Part shown: in pieces, positions 33,213-43,278 of the stretch
How positions within the stretch are numbered: the stretch's first letter is position 1
Layout: the number at the start of each line of letters is the position of its first letter
Assembly: GCA_963751335.1 (NCBI GenBank)
Contig: CAVVUB010000007.1
Span: 682,001-746,000 of the forward strand
Source: Bog-473 sp963751335
Lineage (GTDB): Bacteria > Actinomycetota > Acidimicrobiia > Acidimicrobiales > RAAP-2
Length of the DNA: 64,000 nt
Reading direction: 5' to 3'
Notes under the pieces: model-generated
What the model was told of the DNA's origin: nothing
The model's database searches: none
Seen by the model: the letters and a program-made list of their open reading frames with translations, nothing else
Translations under genes and position numbers: made by a program

Positions 33213-33699
33213 ATGCCCCCAGCAACGATTTCGGAGGGCTCCAAGGGGCCGTTGTCAGTTGGGCGCAATACCTTCTGGCCCGGCGTGCGCTGAGTAACAA
33301 CCAAATTGAAGGCGTCTTCGGACCGGTCACCAAATCGGCGGTCGAGGAGTTTCAGGGTTCAAGAGAAATCAGTGTCGACGGCATTGTCGGGCCGATCACG
33401 TGGGGAGCATTGGGAGGCGATAGCCCCGAGCCGCCCGTGCTTTCCCAGGGCTCTACTGGACCAGTGGTCGAACTTCAGACCGCACTCAATGAGGGACGAG
33501 GCGATTTCACGCCGGGCTCAAACCCGGAACTCGCCATCGACAGCAATTTTGGACCCATGACTGCCATCGCCGTTAGAGGCGCACAACAACAGGGTGTATC
33601 CCGGCCGATGGCGTAGTGGGACTCCAGACGTGGGCATTATCGGTGCACGCCGCCGGGCAGGTTCTTGCTGACTTGTGTGGCGTTAAACCCCCGGCCTGA
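33213..33699 (+). CDS. Peptidoglycan-binding domain protein, frameshifted
   Basis: The start ATG is preceded by CGGAGGTGG. Joined frames give MPPATISEGSKGAVVSWAQ, then a PG_binding_1 repeat (IEGVFGPVTKSAVEEFQ and VDGIVGPITWGALGG). A second unit follows (STGPVVELQTALNEG...DSNFGPMTAIAVRGAQQQ), ending ADGVVGLQTWALSVHAAG before the TGA at 33,697. The total is about 160 residues. Such repeats bind cell wall peptidoglycan. No signal peptide is visible. Breaks lie near 33,240 and 33,605. Confidence 0.65.
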
Positions 33700-33866
33700 G
33701 ATTTCGTAACACAAGGCCCCCTATCTTGTTGGTGCGGGCCAGCTTGGACACTCTGAGTTCTTCTGGGATCATGAGGTCGGACTTCACGTAGCCGACTAGA
33801 GCCTTGAGGAAGTCAGCTCACGTATAGATCCAGGGACCAATCCCATTCGTTTGATTGCGACGGCGT
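33700..33866. other. Short intergenic stretch
   Basis: Nothing recognisable lies between the two convergent genes. Confidence 0.3.
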
Positions 33867-35105
33867 TCACGTCACGGCGTCCAGCACGGCTTGGCTGCGA
33901 CTCTTCGCCTCTCTAGCTCGGTTAGGGCTTGACAAGCGGACCCAACGAGTTTTTTGGTTCTTCCACTGCTCGATCAAGGTGAACTTCGTCGACGCAGTGC
34001 GGTAATTACCGATGGCGATGCACCGATTCGAAGTGGCACAGGACACCGAAACAAGCACGTCAGCGGTGCCCGGGTTCGCGGCGCGGGTGACCGACCAAGC
34101 CGTTCCATTCCATCTCGCCGCGAGGAGGCGATCCTCCTGGTCCTCACCCACGGCCGTACACCTGGTCGAACTACTGCACGACACTCCGAGCAGCTGGCCG
34201 CCGCTGCCCTGCGCGGGGCCCGTAACAAAGGACCAGACCCTGCCGTTCCAAGACTCGACCAGAGGCGCAGACGCACCACCGCTAATGAGGCCGACCGCCG
34301 TGCAGTTGACCGAACTGAGACAAGAGACCCCCGAAAAGAAGTTCCCACTACCGGGCTCTTGGACCGGGGTGATGGACCACGTCGTCCCGTTCCAGACCTC
34401 AATCAAAGAGCCGCCGGCTGCCAGACAATCGCTGGGACTCACGCAAGCGACGCTATTAAGAATGGTTGTGCCCTGGGTTGGGCTGGGCGTGATGGTCCAG
34501 GTCGTCCCATTCCACGACTCGACGAGCGTCTGGGCCTCCGTAGCAGCGTTGGCGTAGTCGCCGACCGCGATGCAGTCGGTCGAGTTGAGGCAGGACACAC
34601 CAAAGAGTTCGGAGCCAAAACTGCCATTGTTTGGACTGGCGACGATGGTCCAGTTCGTTCCGTTCCACGCTTCCACCAACGTTGCGACGACGCCGGAAGT
34701 GAGCTCGGCACCTCCAACGGCGATGCAAGATGTCGAGCTACTGCACGAGACGCCATGGAGGAAATCCCCAGAACCGTTGTTCGGGCTCGGGACGATAGAC
34801 CAGGTCGAGCCGTTCCATGTCTCGATCAGTGTGGCAATTCCCTGCGTACCAAAGCTATAGCCCGCCGCAACACAGAAATTGCGGGTCGGACAGGACACGC
34901 CGTTCAACTCGGACATCGTCTGAGCGGAGGTCGAGTCCGTCGACCTCAGATTTCCTGCTGCTTCTGCCGAGCCCGTCTGGACGACGCCGTCGCCCACTAG
35001 CACCACAATGACGGCACAACAGAGCACGCGTGCCAGGGACAGCCAGACTCGTTTCCAGAGGGGATCTGTTGCTGCTCGGCTGGAATCAGCTAGAAATCTC
35101 GCCAC
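33867..35105 (-). CDS. Secreted Cys-pair repeat protein (beta-propeller-like)
   Basis: The 412-residue protein has an N-terminal membrane-targeting segment (VLCCAVIVVLVGDGVVQTGS). About seven repeats of some 45 residues follow, each with the pattern L.GVSC.SST.C.AVG followed by LVE.WNGT.W.I..SPN. Two cysteines and a Trp-Asn-Gly motif recur per repeat, suggesting a disulfide-stabilised propeller outside the cell. The reading frame is intact, unlike most island genes. A paralogous family member lies at 45,590. Function unknown; an adhesin or surface role is inferred. Confidence 0.75.
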   Translation of the reverse strand: MARFLADSSRAATDPLWKRVWLSLARVLCCAVIVVLVGDGVVQTGSAEAAGNLRSTDSTSAQTMSELNGVSCPTRNFCVAAGYSFGTQGIATLIETWNGSTWSIVPSPNNGSGDFLHGVSCSSSTSCIAVGGAELTSGVVATLVEAWNGTNWTIVASPNNGSFGSELFGVSCLNSTDCIAVGDYANAATEAQTLVESWNGTTWTITPSPTQGTTILNSVACVSPSDCLAAGGSLIEVWNGTTWSITPVQEPGSGNFFSGVSCLSSVNCTAVGLISGGASAPLVESWNGRVWSFVTGPAQGSGGQLLGVSCSSSTRCTAVGEDQEDRLLAARWNGTAWSVTRAANPGTADVLVSVSCATSNRCIAIGNYRTASTKFTLIEQWKNQKTRWVRLSSPNRAREAKSRSQAVLDAVT

Positions 35106-35819
35106 ACGGACCGCCTAGAGATGCTTCCCGAAATTGTATCCGACAACGAACAATCTGACAACGGGCAACCGTGCCGCATCCGGGAGCTCGAGACCGACTT
35201 CCGCGACCAGTGTGTCTGAGCAAGGATCTCTGTCGAAGCTGAACCTTACGGGCGCCCCAGTGGCCGGCCCTGATCTGAAATGTGACTGCGAGACGCTCCG
35301 AATGCGGCAGTCCAGTACAACTCGTTGGGCGCAGCAATATCATTTGTTGTTACCGCAGAAGTGATCAAGAGGCCACAACGCTGCCGTACTGGCTCATCCT
35401 CCTGGCGACGCCGTGCCGATTGGCCCCTCTGGGTGAAAATGCGGGGCGGACAACGTGATACCGCGTACTGGCGGCGGGCGGTCTCGTCGCGACGGATGTT
35501 CCACGTCGAAGAGGAGGCGTCGAGTGGTTCCGACCTTTGGATCGAAGGCCCCGGTCTGGCTCCAACCTTGGCCGCTTCCCGGTATGCATTCTTGTCGTTC
35601 AACTTTCGATGTCTTCGCTTTCGCTAGTTCGATCCCGTTCCGAAGAACAGAGCTCCTTCAAAGCAGATTCGCGGTTCAGAATGAAGACCCACGCCCACCA
35701 TCACCAACAAGTAATTCGCTCGTCCTGGACCAAACTGAGACGCGCGCATTCGTGGTCTCCGGCTTGCGGGGCGGTGGAACGACCTTCCGGTCAACCGAAC
35801 TCACGGTCGACCCGCCCGC
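35106..35819. other. No confident gene
   Basis: Several short plus-strand frames are present but cannot be joined into a recognisable protein. Confidence 0.35.
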
Positions 35820-37149
35820 TCAGTTATCGGAACCAGATGGACAGGCGACCCACCCGCTGTCGTTCGGGTAGTCGGAGCAGGTTTGGGTATCAAAATCGCC
35901 CTCACCAGGAACGCTGCTGGCGGTCTGGGTTACTGAACCGCCCGGCCACGTCACGGTATTGGTACACGTGACGGACGCACCAGGAGGCGTATTCCCTGGG
36001 AAATAGCCAGCTGCAAGTACGACGTACCCATCGGTCGGGGAGAGCGCGAGCGTGGCCGACCACGGGAGCGTGACAAAGGCCCCTACGAGAGGCCCAAGCC
36101 CTGGGTTGGCCTTCGTCCAGTAGGAGACGAAGAGCCCCCCGCCCTCGGGGTTTTCGGGGGCGGTGCCAGTACAGCTAAACGACGCCTCAATCCCCGTCTG
36201 TGTCGGGGGGGGGACAGGAGTAGTTGGTGACCCGAACGTCGGTGTTCCATAGAACTGTGACCCGTAGGCGAAGATGCCGCCGTCCGCCGCCACGAAGCGA
36301 TATCCGGTCCCAGCCGGGCTTGCCTCCATCCCGACGATGGGCTTGTTCAACACAATGCTCCCCGTCGAGCCGAGGAACGGTGCATTGAAGGCGAAGATTC
36401 CTCCGTCCGAAGCGACCATCCAGTACCCCCCGGTGGCCGCGTCAACGGCCATGCCGACGACCGGCTTGTTGAGAGCCATCGACCCGGTCGATCCGTAGAA
36501 CGGAACCCCGTAGGCGAAGATTCCTCCGTCCGAGGCGACGAACCAGTAGCCCATGCCGTTTGTGGCGGCGGCCATTCCTACGACCGGCTTGTTGAGCGTG
36601 ATTGAGCCGGTCGAACCGAGGAAGGGAGCGTTGTAGGCGAAGATTCCGCCGTCGTGGCCACCAACCAGTAGCCTCCGGTGGCTGGATCAACGGCCATGCC
36701 GACGACTGGCTTGTTCAGCGCAATGTTGCCGGTCGAGCCTTGGAAGTGCGCGTCACCGTAGGCAAAAATCCCGCCGTCTGAGGCCACCTCGTAGTAGCCA
36801 CCCCCATCAGGGGTCGCCGCGATTCCGACGACCGGCTTGTTCAAGGTGGCGGGTTGGCCGTAGTAGGCGGCGTCACCACACGCCGCGATCTGCCCGGCGT
36901 TGTTCACGATCCAATAGCCGCCGTCATCGGGCGTGACCGCCATACCGACGACCGCGCGCCATCGGTGAAGTCACCGCCCGGCTGGCTACACGAGCCACTG
37001 GCGTGCGGTACCGCTCCTGATGCTGTCGTTCCTCCGCTCGGAGCGCTTGGGCCCATGAGCAGGCATCCACTGGCCAAAAGGGTCGACGCCAGTGCCAAAC
37101 CAAGCTTCGCCGACGCGCGTGCGAATAGTGCTTTTGGGTGCTTGGTCAT
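35820..37149 (-). CDS. Secreted lipoprotein with DGGIFAYG repeats, two frameshifts
   Basis: The N terminus (MTKHPKALFARASAKLGLAL then LLASGC) is a lipoprotein signal with a lipobox Cys. Six or so repeats of about 40 residues follow: GGYYEVASDGGIFAYGDAHF, GSTG...LNKPVVGMA and similar. Such repeats are frequent in secreted Acidimicrobiia proteins and are thought to form a propeller. A C-terminal Cys-containing domain of about 115 residues (TGIEASFSCTGTAPENPEGG ... VACPSGSDN) closes it. Frames change near 36,950 and 36,640. Confidence 0.7.
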
Positions 37150-37575
37150 ACGAGCCCCTTTCCAGAAACTCCATTGCCGACGGCAACGCTTACCGCCTCT
37201 CCGTACAGCTCTGCCTCGCTCATGACGATGTCTGTCGTCTGGGCGACGCTTCCAATGTCACTGAGGCGATATTGCGGGTCATTCGAGTCTCGGTGGCGCT
37301 CGCCAACGGCTACCGCGAATCGACGAGGAGCTGGCCGGGTACTCCGCGGCTCAAGGACCGGGAACTTCTCGATCGCCTGATGGCTGGCGATTTGGATACC
37401 TATGCATCTCTCTGTACCGAGAGGATCCAGCGATTGCGCAACAGACCTCTTCGAATCGAAGGATGACACGGCGGACGGCGATAGTGGCGACTGAAGCACC
37501 CTGAAGAGCGCTTTCATCGCTCCAGTGGCATGGCTAGGATCCGGCTGCGGTCAAGAGCCTCGGCGGGAGGATGAC
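37150..37575. other. Divergent intergenic region
   Basis: No supported gene. It separates two secreted-protein genes that point away from each other, so promoters in both directions are expected. Confidence 0.3.
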
Positions 37576-38438
37576 ATGACACGGGGGGGAACATCTTCGC
37601 AGTTGCGGTATTAGCGGCACTGGCAATCGGGATCGGAACGAGCACTCCAGCGGTGGCGGGGGGCGCGGACGTGGTGCGCACCATGAGCAGGACTCGACGG
37701 TGTCAAACTGCCAATGGGCTACAGCATCGATTCGGTCAATGGCACCGCAACGGCAGGCGAACAGAGCGAACAAGTCGTCAACTGTCCAGGGAAGGACGTC
37801 CCTTTCGGGGGGCGGGGTGTACGTCTAGCGACCGATGTGAATGTCAACGTCAACACGTCGCGTCCACTCATCACAGGCAATGGTTGGGTAGCGGCCGCGG
37901 TCAACAACGCCAGCCCCGTCGATTCGGGCATGACAACCTACGCGTACTGGTCTGCGCGAAGAAGCCGAACAAATATCAGGTGGTGCAGAGGTCGGTCGAC
38001 AACGTGAGTGACGGGAGTTTCCACAAAGCAGTCTCCTGTCCCCCCAGACGGTGATCCTCGGCGGGGGCAGCGATTCAAGCAGCTTCAATCTCGAGAACAA
38101 TATTGAAAGCTCGGATGCGGCGGTCCAGGGCTGGTTCAGTGCCCAGTTCGGCCCTGATTAGTTCACCCTGACGACCTATGCCATCTGTGCGGAGAAACCT
38201 ACTGGCTACAAGCTCGTCGCCGGCGGAAACGCAACTGACCCGTTGGGGACTCAGGCCCAGAGACCGTGCCCTGCCCTGGGCACAGCGTGCCCCTCTCGGG
38301 CTGGGTAGTAAGCGACGACACCGGGATCTTTGTCGCCACCACGTATCCATCTGGACCTCAGGCGTGGGAGGTCTATTACAACAACCCGGCGGACACTTCA
38401 GCGACGGTTTCTCGCCGGGAGTGATCTGCGCCACGTAG
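37576..38438 (+). CDS. Secreted hypothetical protein with two Cys-containing repeats, frameshifted
   Basis: After a shift in a GGGGGGG run at 37,585 the protein begins with a signal peptide (NIFAVAVLAALAIGIGTSTP, AVAGG). Two related units follow, each with a TTYA(Y/I)CA.KP core: TTYAYCAKKPNKYQVVQRSV then SCPPQTVILGGGSDSSSFNL, and TTYAICAEKPTGYKLVAGGN. The C terminus is WEVYYNNPADTSATVFSPGV. At least five indels are needed to restore about 285 residues. No family recognised. Confidence 0.5.
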
Positions 38439-38538
38439 CGAACTGGGATCGATAGGCGTCCTAAGCCACCCTCAGACCAAATCTCATCTGCTCGTCACCG
38501 GCCGATCTATGTCGCTTGTTCGCACCGGCTGGGGGAAT

Positions 38539-39594
38539 TCATGGGGACCATGCGCTCGATCCCGGGCTTGTCCTTGGGATTGCCACACCCTCAAAGATTT
38601 GAGAGCCACTCTTCGATTGCTCGGCCAGCGGCCAGGCTCCGTCAGTTGTATTCGAGATCACGGTGCGCGTGATCGACCCCGTACGTTCATGCGAGCTCCG
38701 GAAAGAGACGCCGCATCGCAACCTTCCCAGCATCACCAGATCGGTTGATTCGTGCAACCAGAATCCCAGCCCATAGCGCCGCGATTGTGCCTCATCCCAA
38801 CTCCGTGATCGAGACGAGCTCTGCCACGAGGTGGCCCGACACAATGTTGCTGTCGAACAAAGCAGTCCATAGTGAGGTCAGGTCGGCCACGGTCGAATAA
38901 ATCCCCCCATCGCCCGATCCGATCACTGGAAGCTGAAAGATGTTCGTCCTCAATCTGTGAGCGCCGAGATACCCAGGGCGGCCCGGCCCGGGAGTTCGTC
39001 GGATCGCAAAAATTCTGTGTTCGCCATTCCCGCCCGACGACAGACACGGTGATCCACCAGCTCGTGAAATCGATGGCCCGACACACGCTCAGCAATGAGC
39101 GCAAGCAGAATGAACCCAGCATTGCAGTACTGAAACTTCGTACCGGGCCGAAACTCTTGGGGACACCCTTGAGGAGCTTGAGATAGTCCTGTGCATCCAC
39201 AAGTGTATTCATCGTCACAGCCAACGTCTGTTCGGTCACGTCGCTACCCGAATTTTCATCAAGGTAGTCCCCAATGCCCGAGCGATGCGAAAGAAGATGT
39301 TCAATGGTCACCTCCTCGTCGACGAACAGGGCATCGGGGTCGAGGACCGAACGAACAGACGTCGACAAGCTGAGGCGACCTTCGTCGACCAAGCTCAAGA
39401 TAACCAGAGCAGTGAGGCCCTTTGTCCCGCTCGCGATACCAAACTGCGTTGCAACCGTATTGGGGATCTGGTGGCCACGATCGGCGAACCCGTACGCCTT
39501 TCAAGCACGACTGTTCCCGCCATGTCCACGCGGACCACGCCAGAAAGTCCGTCCTGACGGCTTCCGCATCGAGGAACTTTTCAAGAGCAGTCAC
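38539..39594 (-). CDS. Serine hydrolase, class C beta-lactamase-like, frameshifted
   Basis: The restored protein starts at GTG 39,594 (TALEKFLDAEAVRTDFLA). It contains the SxxK active-site motif in GIASGTKGLTALVILSLVDE, then LLSHRSGIGDYLDE and the YxN motif in FQYCNAGFILLALIAERVSG. It ends with the region VSFRSSHERTGSITRTVISN. These are hallmarks of the penicillin-binding/beta-lactamase class C family, which includes esterases and peptidases. There is no signal peptide, so an esterase-type role in the cytosol is possible. At least four frame changes interrupt it. Confidence 0.65.
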
Positions 39595-40478
39595 TTCACT
39601 CGAAAGTACCAGTTGGAATCATTCAGGTCGCAACATCGACCCGAGGCCCGCCCCGCATGACGTCTCAAGCAAGATCACCTCGATCCACGATGGTTAGCGG
39701 ATAGAGCCTGAGTTGGGAATGTTCCGGAGGCCCCAGGTGGAAGTGTCGTCGTCCTTGACGAGAATCGATCGCGGCGACATCTCCAGCTGGCAGTCAAGGA
39801 CTGTTACCTCGGGCGCTCGGACGGTGTGGGTGACGGGTGACTCCTGCGATCACCGGTCCGACGGCGCACACTACGAAGACCCCAGAACAGCAGTTGGTGA
39901 CCGCTGTTCGTTCCCTTCACGGTAACGAACGGTTCTGGCGAGACCCGTTTTGGACGACGTGGTGAACAACTATGACTCCGACCGGCCGCCGGGGCCGCAG
40001 TGTCGCACGCCGCGGCCGGCTGCGGGGGCGAACTGGCCGATGACGTAGGCCTCACCGAGAATTCTGCCAGAGGCGATGGTTTGACCGAGCAACACCGTCG
40101 TGGACATGAACGCGGCCAAGTGCTGGGCGACATGTAGCGACCATCGCGAATGGGGCCAAGGTCTGAGCAAGGCCCTTAGCGACCTGCGGGTACTCGGCGA
40201 CCAGCCGGGTCTTTTCGGGCGAGGTGACGTCGGGATGCCGACAAGTGTTGGACTCGAGGCGACCAACCGCAGCACCCTCTAGCGTGTTGAGCTCATCCGA
40301 TGCCCGGGTTGGAACGGCTGCATGTGCGCCAGGGATGGACTCGGGTTTGGACGTGATCGACGTCGACGCCACCTTGGTCAATGCGCACTCGAACAAAGAG
40401 GGCGGGGGGCACCGAACTATAAGCACGGCTTTCGTATTCGATCGTCAATAGGCATCGTCTCTGCCTGAGCCGAGGACC
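39595..40478. other. Weak coding traces only
   Basis: A minus-strand frame at 40,052-40,426, continuing in another frame (AFMSTTVLLGQTIASGRILG), could be a decayed hypothetical gene. No motif or ribosome binding site supports it. Confidence 0.3.
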
Positions 40479-41470
40479 CTATCTATGACCAGGTTCCGGT
40501 GTCGGCTTGAGTTCCTCAGAGTCGGCCCTTGTGCTCGGTGCGGAGTCCTGGGCCCGTGCAAGAGTTTCGAGGAGGTCGGAACTGTCCGGAAGTCGTGCGA
40601 TTGCCTGTCGGAGCACCGCTAGGTGAGCCTCACTGAGCTGGCCACGCGCCAGATCTTTATGGACTACGCTGTTCGTGCACCAGGCGAGCAAAGCGTCGAG
40701 GTCTGGGGCGACGATGCGGTGTCCCAGAGTGTTTCGAGGCGAAGGGTAGAGGGCCACTGTCCGGTTGCGGCTTCGGCGCAGACAGTCATGACATCGGCGT
40801 CGTCTCCTCGCCGTTTCCGAGGGTCCCTGTAGACCTGCGCCGTGGTCAGGGCAGCCGGGGGATCACGCTGAAGCTCTTGGAGATAGTTCCTTCGCAGCAG
40901 CGGTGCCACGTAGCGCTCCTGGAGGTCAGCGACCGGACCGGTCAGTGCCTTCAGGAGGAGGAAGCCGTCGCTGGCCCGGGGGGTTGCCCCGCCAACGAAA
41001 GCCGATCGGCGCCAGATTGAGCAGTTGCAGGATGTACATCGCGGCGAGGGCGAATAAGGAGAGTTCTCGCCGGCGAAGGGCCAGGTGATCGCCGCCAGAG
41101 CGAGGCAAGTCACAACACCGGCCGACGCATACGAGGCGACCCTTGTTCGGAGCCGGTGCGGCGTCGGCGTGAAGGCCGCTAACCATACCGGTGAGCAGGG
41201 ACGGAAACGCAGTTCGACCGGAGTCGCCTCGAGGTGTAGCCGAAGGACTCGAGGTCCGTTGCCGATACACGCGAAGGCCACGGAAAATCCCCGGAGGTGG
41301 GCGACGAGTGCGTGCCCGAACTCGTGCACGAACATCGAGACCAGGATCACCACCAAGACCAGGGCGATCTCATTGTGGGAGATGGCGCTTGCCGCCACCA
41401 GAACAGCGGCGATCCCTGTCCAGGCCGCAAGCAGGGGGGCGCTCACCGAGACGTTCCCCTGGTTCGGCAC
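40479..41470 (-). CDS. M50-type intramembrane zinc metalloprotease, frameshifted
   Basis: From GTG 41,470 the protein reads PNQGNVSVSAPLLAAW, then a membrane span and the zinc motif HEFGH in MFVHEFGHALVAHLRG. More spans follow. After a shift near 41,065 a second conserved segment reads LLNLAPIGFRW and ASDGFLLLKALTG, the position of the third zinc ligand Asp in M50/site-2 proteases. The tail (YVAPLLRRNYLQELQRD...LARAQDSAPSTRADSEE) is cytosolic. The restored length is about 330. It diverges from the tandem peptide genes with only a 186-base shared promoter region, so it may process or export them; this is inference. Confidence 0.72.
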
Positions 41471-41542
41471 ATCTAAATCATCGCATGGCGGCAAACGTGA
41501 CGACCAAGAAACTCGACTCGATCGGAATGGCCCACCGCCCCG

Positions 41543-41581
41543 TGTCGCCTCCGTGACACCGAGAATGTCCTGGTGGCGACA
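41543..41581. promoter_or_regulatory. Conserved dyad upstream of peptide gene 1
   Basis: TGTCGCC and GGCGACA form an inverted pair separated by 25 bases. The element recurs upstream of all four peptide genes. It lies in the M50/peptide divergent region and may be an operator. A second small hairpin (GCGATC...GGTCGC) follows between it and the ribosome binding site. Confidence 0.5.
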
Positions 41582-41656
41582 GACGGGTCGGACGGACAGG
41601 TTCATGCTGGTCATATGAGCGATCGAGGGGTCGCCGAGAGACAGAAGGAGCCAACG

Positions 41657-41820
41657 ATGCAGCTCAACAAGACCAACCCCAGCACCTTGGGCGACACCTG
41701 GATCTCCGCTGAGGAGTCGGCCATCTTGGGCCGCTTCGCCGAGCGGGCCAACCTTGCTCATACGTCGCCACCGAAGACACCGGCAGCTACATGGCCTTTG
41801 CTTTCTTCATGATTTTCTAG
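41657..41820 (+). CDS. Putative secreted/modified peptide precursor, copy 1
   Basis: AAGGAG seven bases before ATG starts MQLNKTNPSTLGDTWISAEE and SAILGRFAERAN. The peptide ends, after one missing base near 41,760, in TGSYMAFAFFMIF. Compared with copy 2 the length is 54 codons minus one base. A polar, helical N-terminal two thirds and an aromatic-hydrophobic C terminus suggest leader plus core, as in ribosomally made modified peptides. No known precursor family is recognised. A divergent M50 protease and a downstream diiron oxidase are the likely partners. Confidence 0.6.
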
Positions 41821-41844
41821 ATCGACGCTCAGAGTGAGCTCTGG

Positions 41845-41875
41845 CCTGGCCGGATCGTTCGGCGGTCCGGCCAGG
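41845..41875 (+). terminator. Terminator hairpin after peptide gene 1
   Basis: CCTGGCCGGA pairs perfectly with TCCGGCCAGG across an 11-base loop, 24 bases after the peptide stop codon. Confidence 0.7.
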
Positions 41876-41968
41876 ACTCGCGAGCGGGCTCGGATCGATT
41901 CGTTTCGGCCGGTCTGTCGGATCGTGACGACTGCCTGTGGCTCGCCCTGTGTGGGGGGTTGCTTGCCC

Positions 41969-42206
41969 TTCTGATGATCGCCGCAGAGTGGGCAGCGTTG
42001 GCGCAGGCCGCCGATGCGCGGGCGGCGGGGGCATCATCGATTGGCTCAACGGCCAACCATGGTGGGTGGCTACACCGCGGAGCGCCGTCTCCCTGGCCCA
42101 GGGCTACCGGCAATAAGGAGCGACGATCGATTCTGCCTACTGCGAAATGGCCCGGGCCCACCCCTGTCGCGATGACGGGCTATTGCGTGATGTTGGAGGG
42201 CAACGG
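41969..42206 (+). pseudogene. Relic of the diiron oxidase gene, unit 1
   Basis: Two blocks match the complete oxidase gene at 43,389: CTGATGATC...ATCGATTGGCTCAA (compare 43,561-43,640) and the stretch ending GGGCTATTGCG(T/C)...TGTTGGAGGG (compare 43,755-43,835). The region between is replaced and the rest of the gene is gone. Confidence 0.6.
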
Positions 42207-42251
42207 GGACGACGAAAGAACTCGACTCGATCGGAATGGCCCACCGCCCAG

Positions 42252-42300
42252 TGTCGCCTCCGTGACACCGAGAATGTCCTGGTGGCGACAGACGGGTCGG
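42252..42300. promoter_or_regulatory. Conserved dyad upstream of peptide gene 2
   Basis: TGTCGCC at 42,252 and GGCGACA at 42,294, the same element as at 41,543. Confidence 0.5.
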
Positions 42301-42365
42301 ACGGACAGGTTCATGCTGGTCATATGAGCGATCGAGGGGTCGCCGAGAGACAGAAGGAGCCAACG

Positions 42366-42530
42366 ATGCAGCTCAACAAGACCAACCCCAGCACCTCGGG
42401 CGACACCTGGATCTCCGCTGAGGAGTCGGCCATCTTGGGCCGCTTCGCCGAGCGGGCCAACCGGGCCGATGACGTCGCCACCGAAGACACCGGCAGCTAC
42501 ATGGCCTTTGTAATGTTCATGATTTTCTAG
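42366..42530 (+). CDS. Putative peptide precursor, copy 2 (intact)
   Basis: This is the only copy whose frame is intact: 54 residues, MQLNKTNPSTSGDTWISAEE, SAILGRFAERANRADDVATE, DTGSYMAFVMFMIF. AAGGAG precedes the ATG by seven bases. An in-frame ATG 14 codons upstream exists, but the fourth family member breaks that frame, so the inner start is preferred. Positions shared by all four members include TNP, ISA(E/D)E, ILGRFAER, DDV and a C-terminal Tyr plus hydrophobic tail. Function unknown; antimicrobial or signalling peptide inferred from context. Confidence 0.68.
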   Translation: MQLNKTNPSTSGDTWISAEESAILGRFAERANRADDVATEDTGSYMAFVMFMIF

Positions 42531-42554
42531 CTCGACGCTCAGAGAGAGCTTTGG

Positions 42555-42585
42555 CCTGGCCGGATCGCTTGACGGTCCGGCCAGG
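42555..42585 (+). terminator. Terminator hairpin after peptide gene 2
   Basis: The same ten-base-pair stem as after copy 1 (CCTGGCCGGA/TCCGGCCAGG). Confidence 0.7.
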
Positions 42586-42676
42586 ACTTCGTGCGGCTCG
42601 GATCGATTCGTTTCGGCCGGCCCGTCGGATGTAACGGCTGCCTGAGGCCTGCCGTGTGGACGGGTTTGTCTGCCCC

Positions 42677-42908
42677 TCTGATGATCGCCGCAGAGCGGGC
42701 AGCGTTGGCGCAGGCCGCCGATGCGCGGTGGCGGGGCCATCATCGATTGGCTCAACGGCCAACCACGGTGGGTGGCTACACCGCAGTGCTGCTTCCTGGC
42801 CCAGGGCTACCGGCAATAAGGACGACGATCGATTCTGCCTACTGCGAAATGGCCCGGGCCCACCCCTGTCGCGGACGACGGGCTATTGCGTGATGTTGGA
42901 GGGCAAGG
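42677..42908 (+). pseudogene. Relic of the diiron oxidase gene, unit 2
   Basis: It has the same two blocks and the same internal deletion as the relic in unit 1, so the deletion happened before the last duplication. Confidence 0.6.
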
Positions 42909-42955
42909 GGGGACGACCAAGAAACTCGACTCGATCGGAATGGCCCACCGCCCAG

Positions 42956-42994
42956 TGTCGCCTCCGTGACACCGAGAATGTCCTGTTGGCGACA
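42956..42994. promoter_or_regulatory. Conserved dyad upstream of peptide gene 3
   Basis: TGTCGCC at 42,956 and GGCGACA at 42,988. Confidence 0.5.
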
Positions 42995-43069
42995 GACGGG
43001 TCGGACGGACAGGTTCATGCTGGTCATATGAGCGATCGAGGGGTCGCCGAGAGACAGAAGGAGCCAACG

Positions 43070-43224
43070 ATGCAGCTCAACAAGACCAACCCCAGCACCT
43101 CGGCGACACCTGGATCTCCGCTGAGGAGTCGGCCATCTTGGGCCGCTTCGCCGAGCGGGCCAACCGGGCCGATGACGTCGCCACCGAAGACACCGGCAGC
43201 TACTTCATGCTCTTCATGCTCTAG
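43070..43224 (+). CDS. Putative peptide precursor, copy 3, one frameshift
   Basis: It is identical to copy 2 through the leader, but one G is missing in the GGG after TCG (near 43,102). Restored, it is 51 residues and ends in a different tail, TGSYFMLFML. Leader identity with a variable C terminus is what a precursor family with fixed leader and changing core would show. It is followed by a terminator hairpin and, 165 bases after the stop, by the oxidase gene. Confidence 0.6.
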
Positions 43225-43247
43225 ATTTGCGCTCGGGAAAAACTTGT

Positions 43248-43278
43248 CGTGGCCGGATCGCTTGGCGGTCCGGCCACG
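43248..43278 (+). terminator. Terminator hairpin after peptide gene 3
   Basis: CGTGGCCGGA pairs with TCCGGCCACG. Relative to copies 1 and 2 the second base pair has changed on both arms (C-G to G-C), a compensatory change that supports a real RNA structure. Confidence 0.7.

Noticed and set aside
42147..42365. Upstream in-frame extension of peptide 2 (start MSDRGVAERQKEP)
   Set aside because: The fourth family member is out of frame over this stretch, while the inner ATG has a conserved AAGGAG in all four copies.
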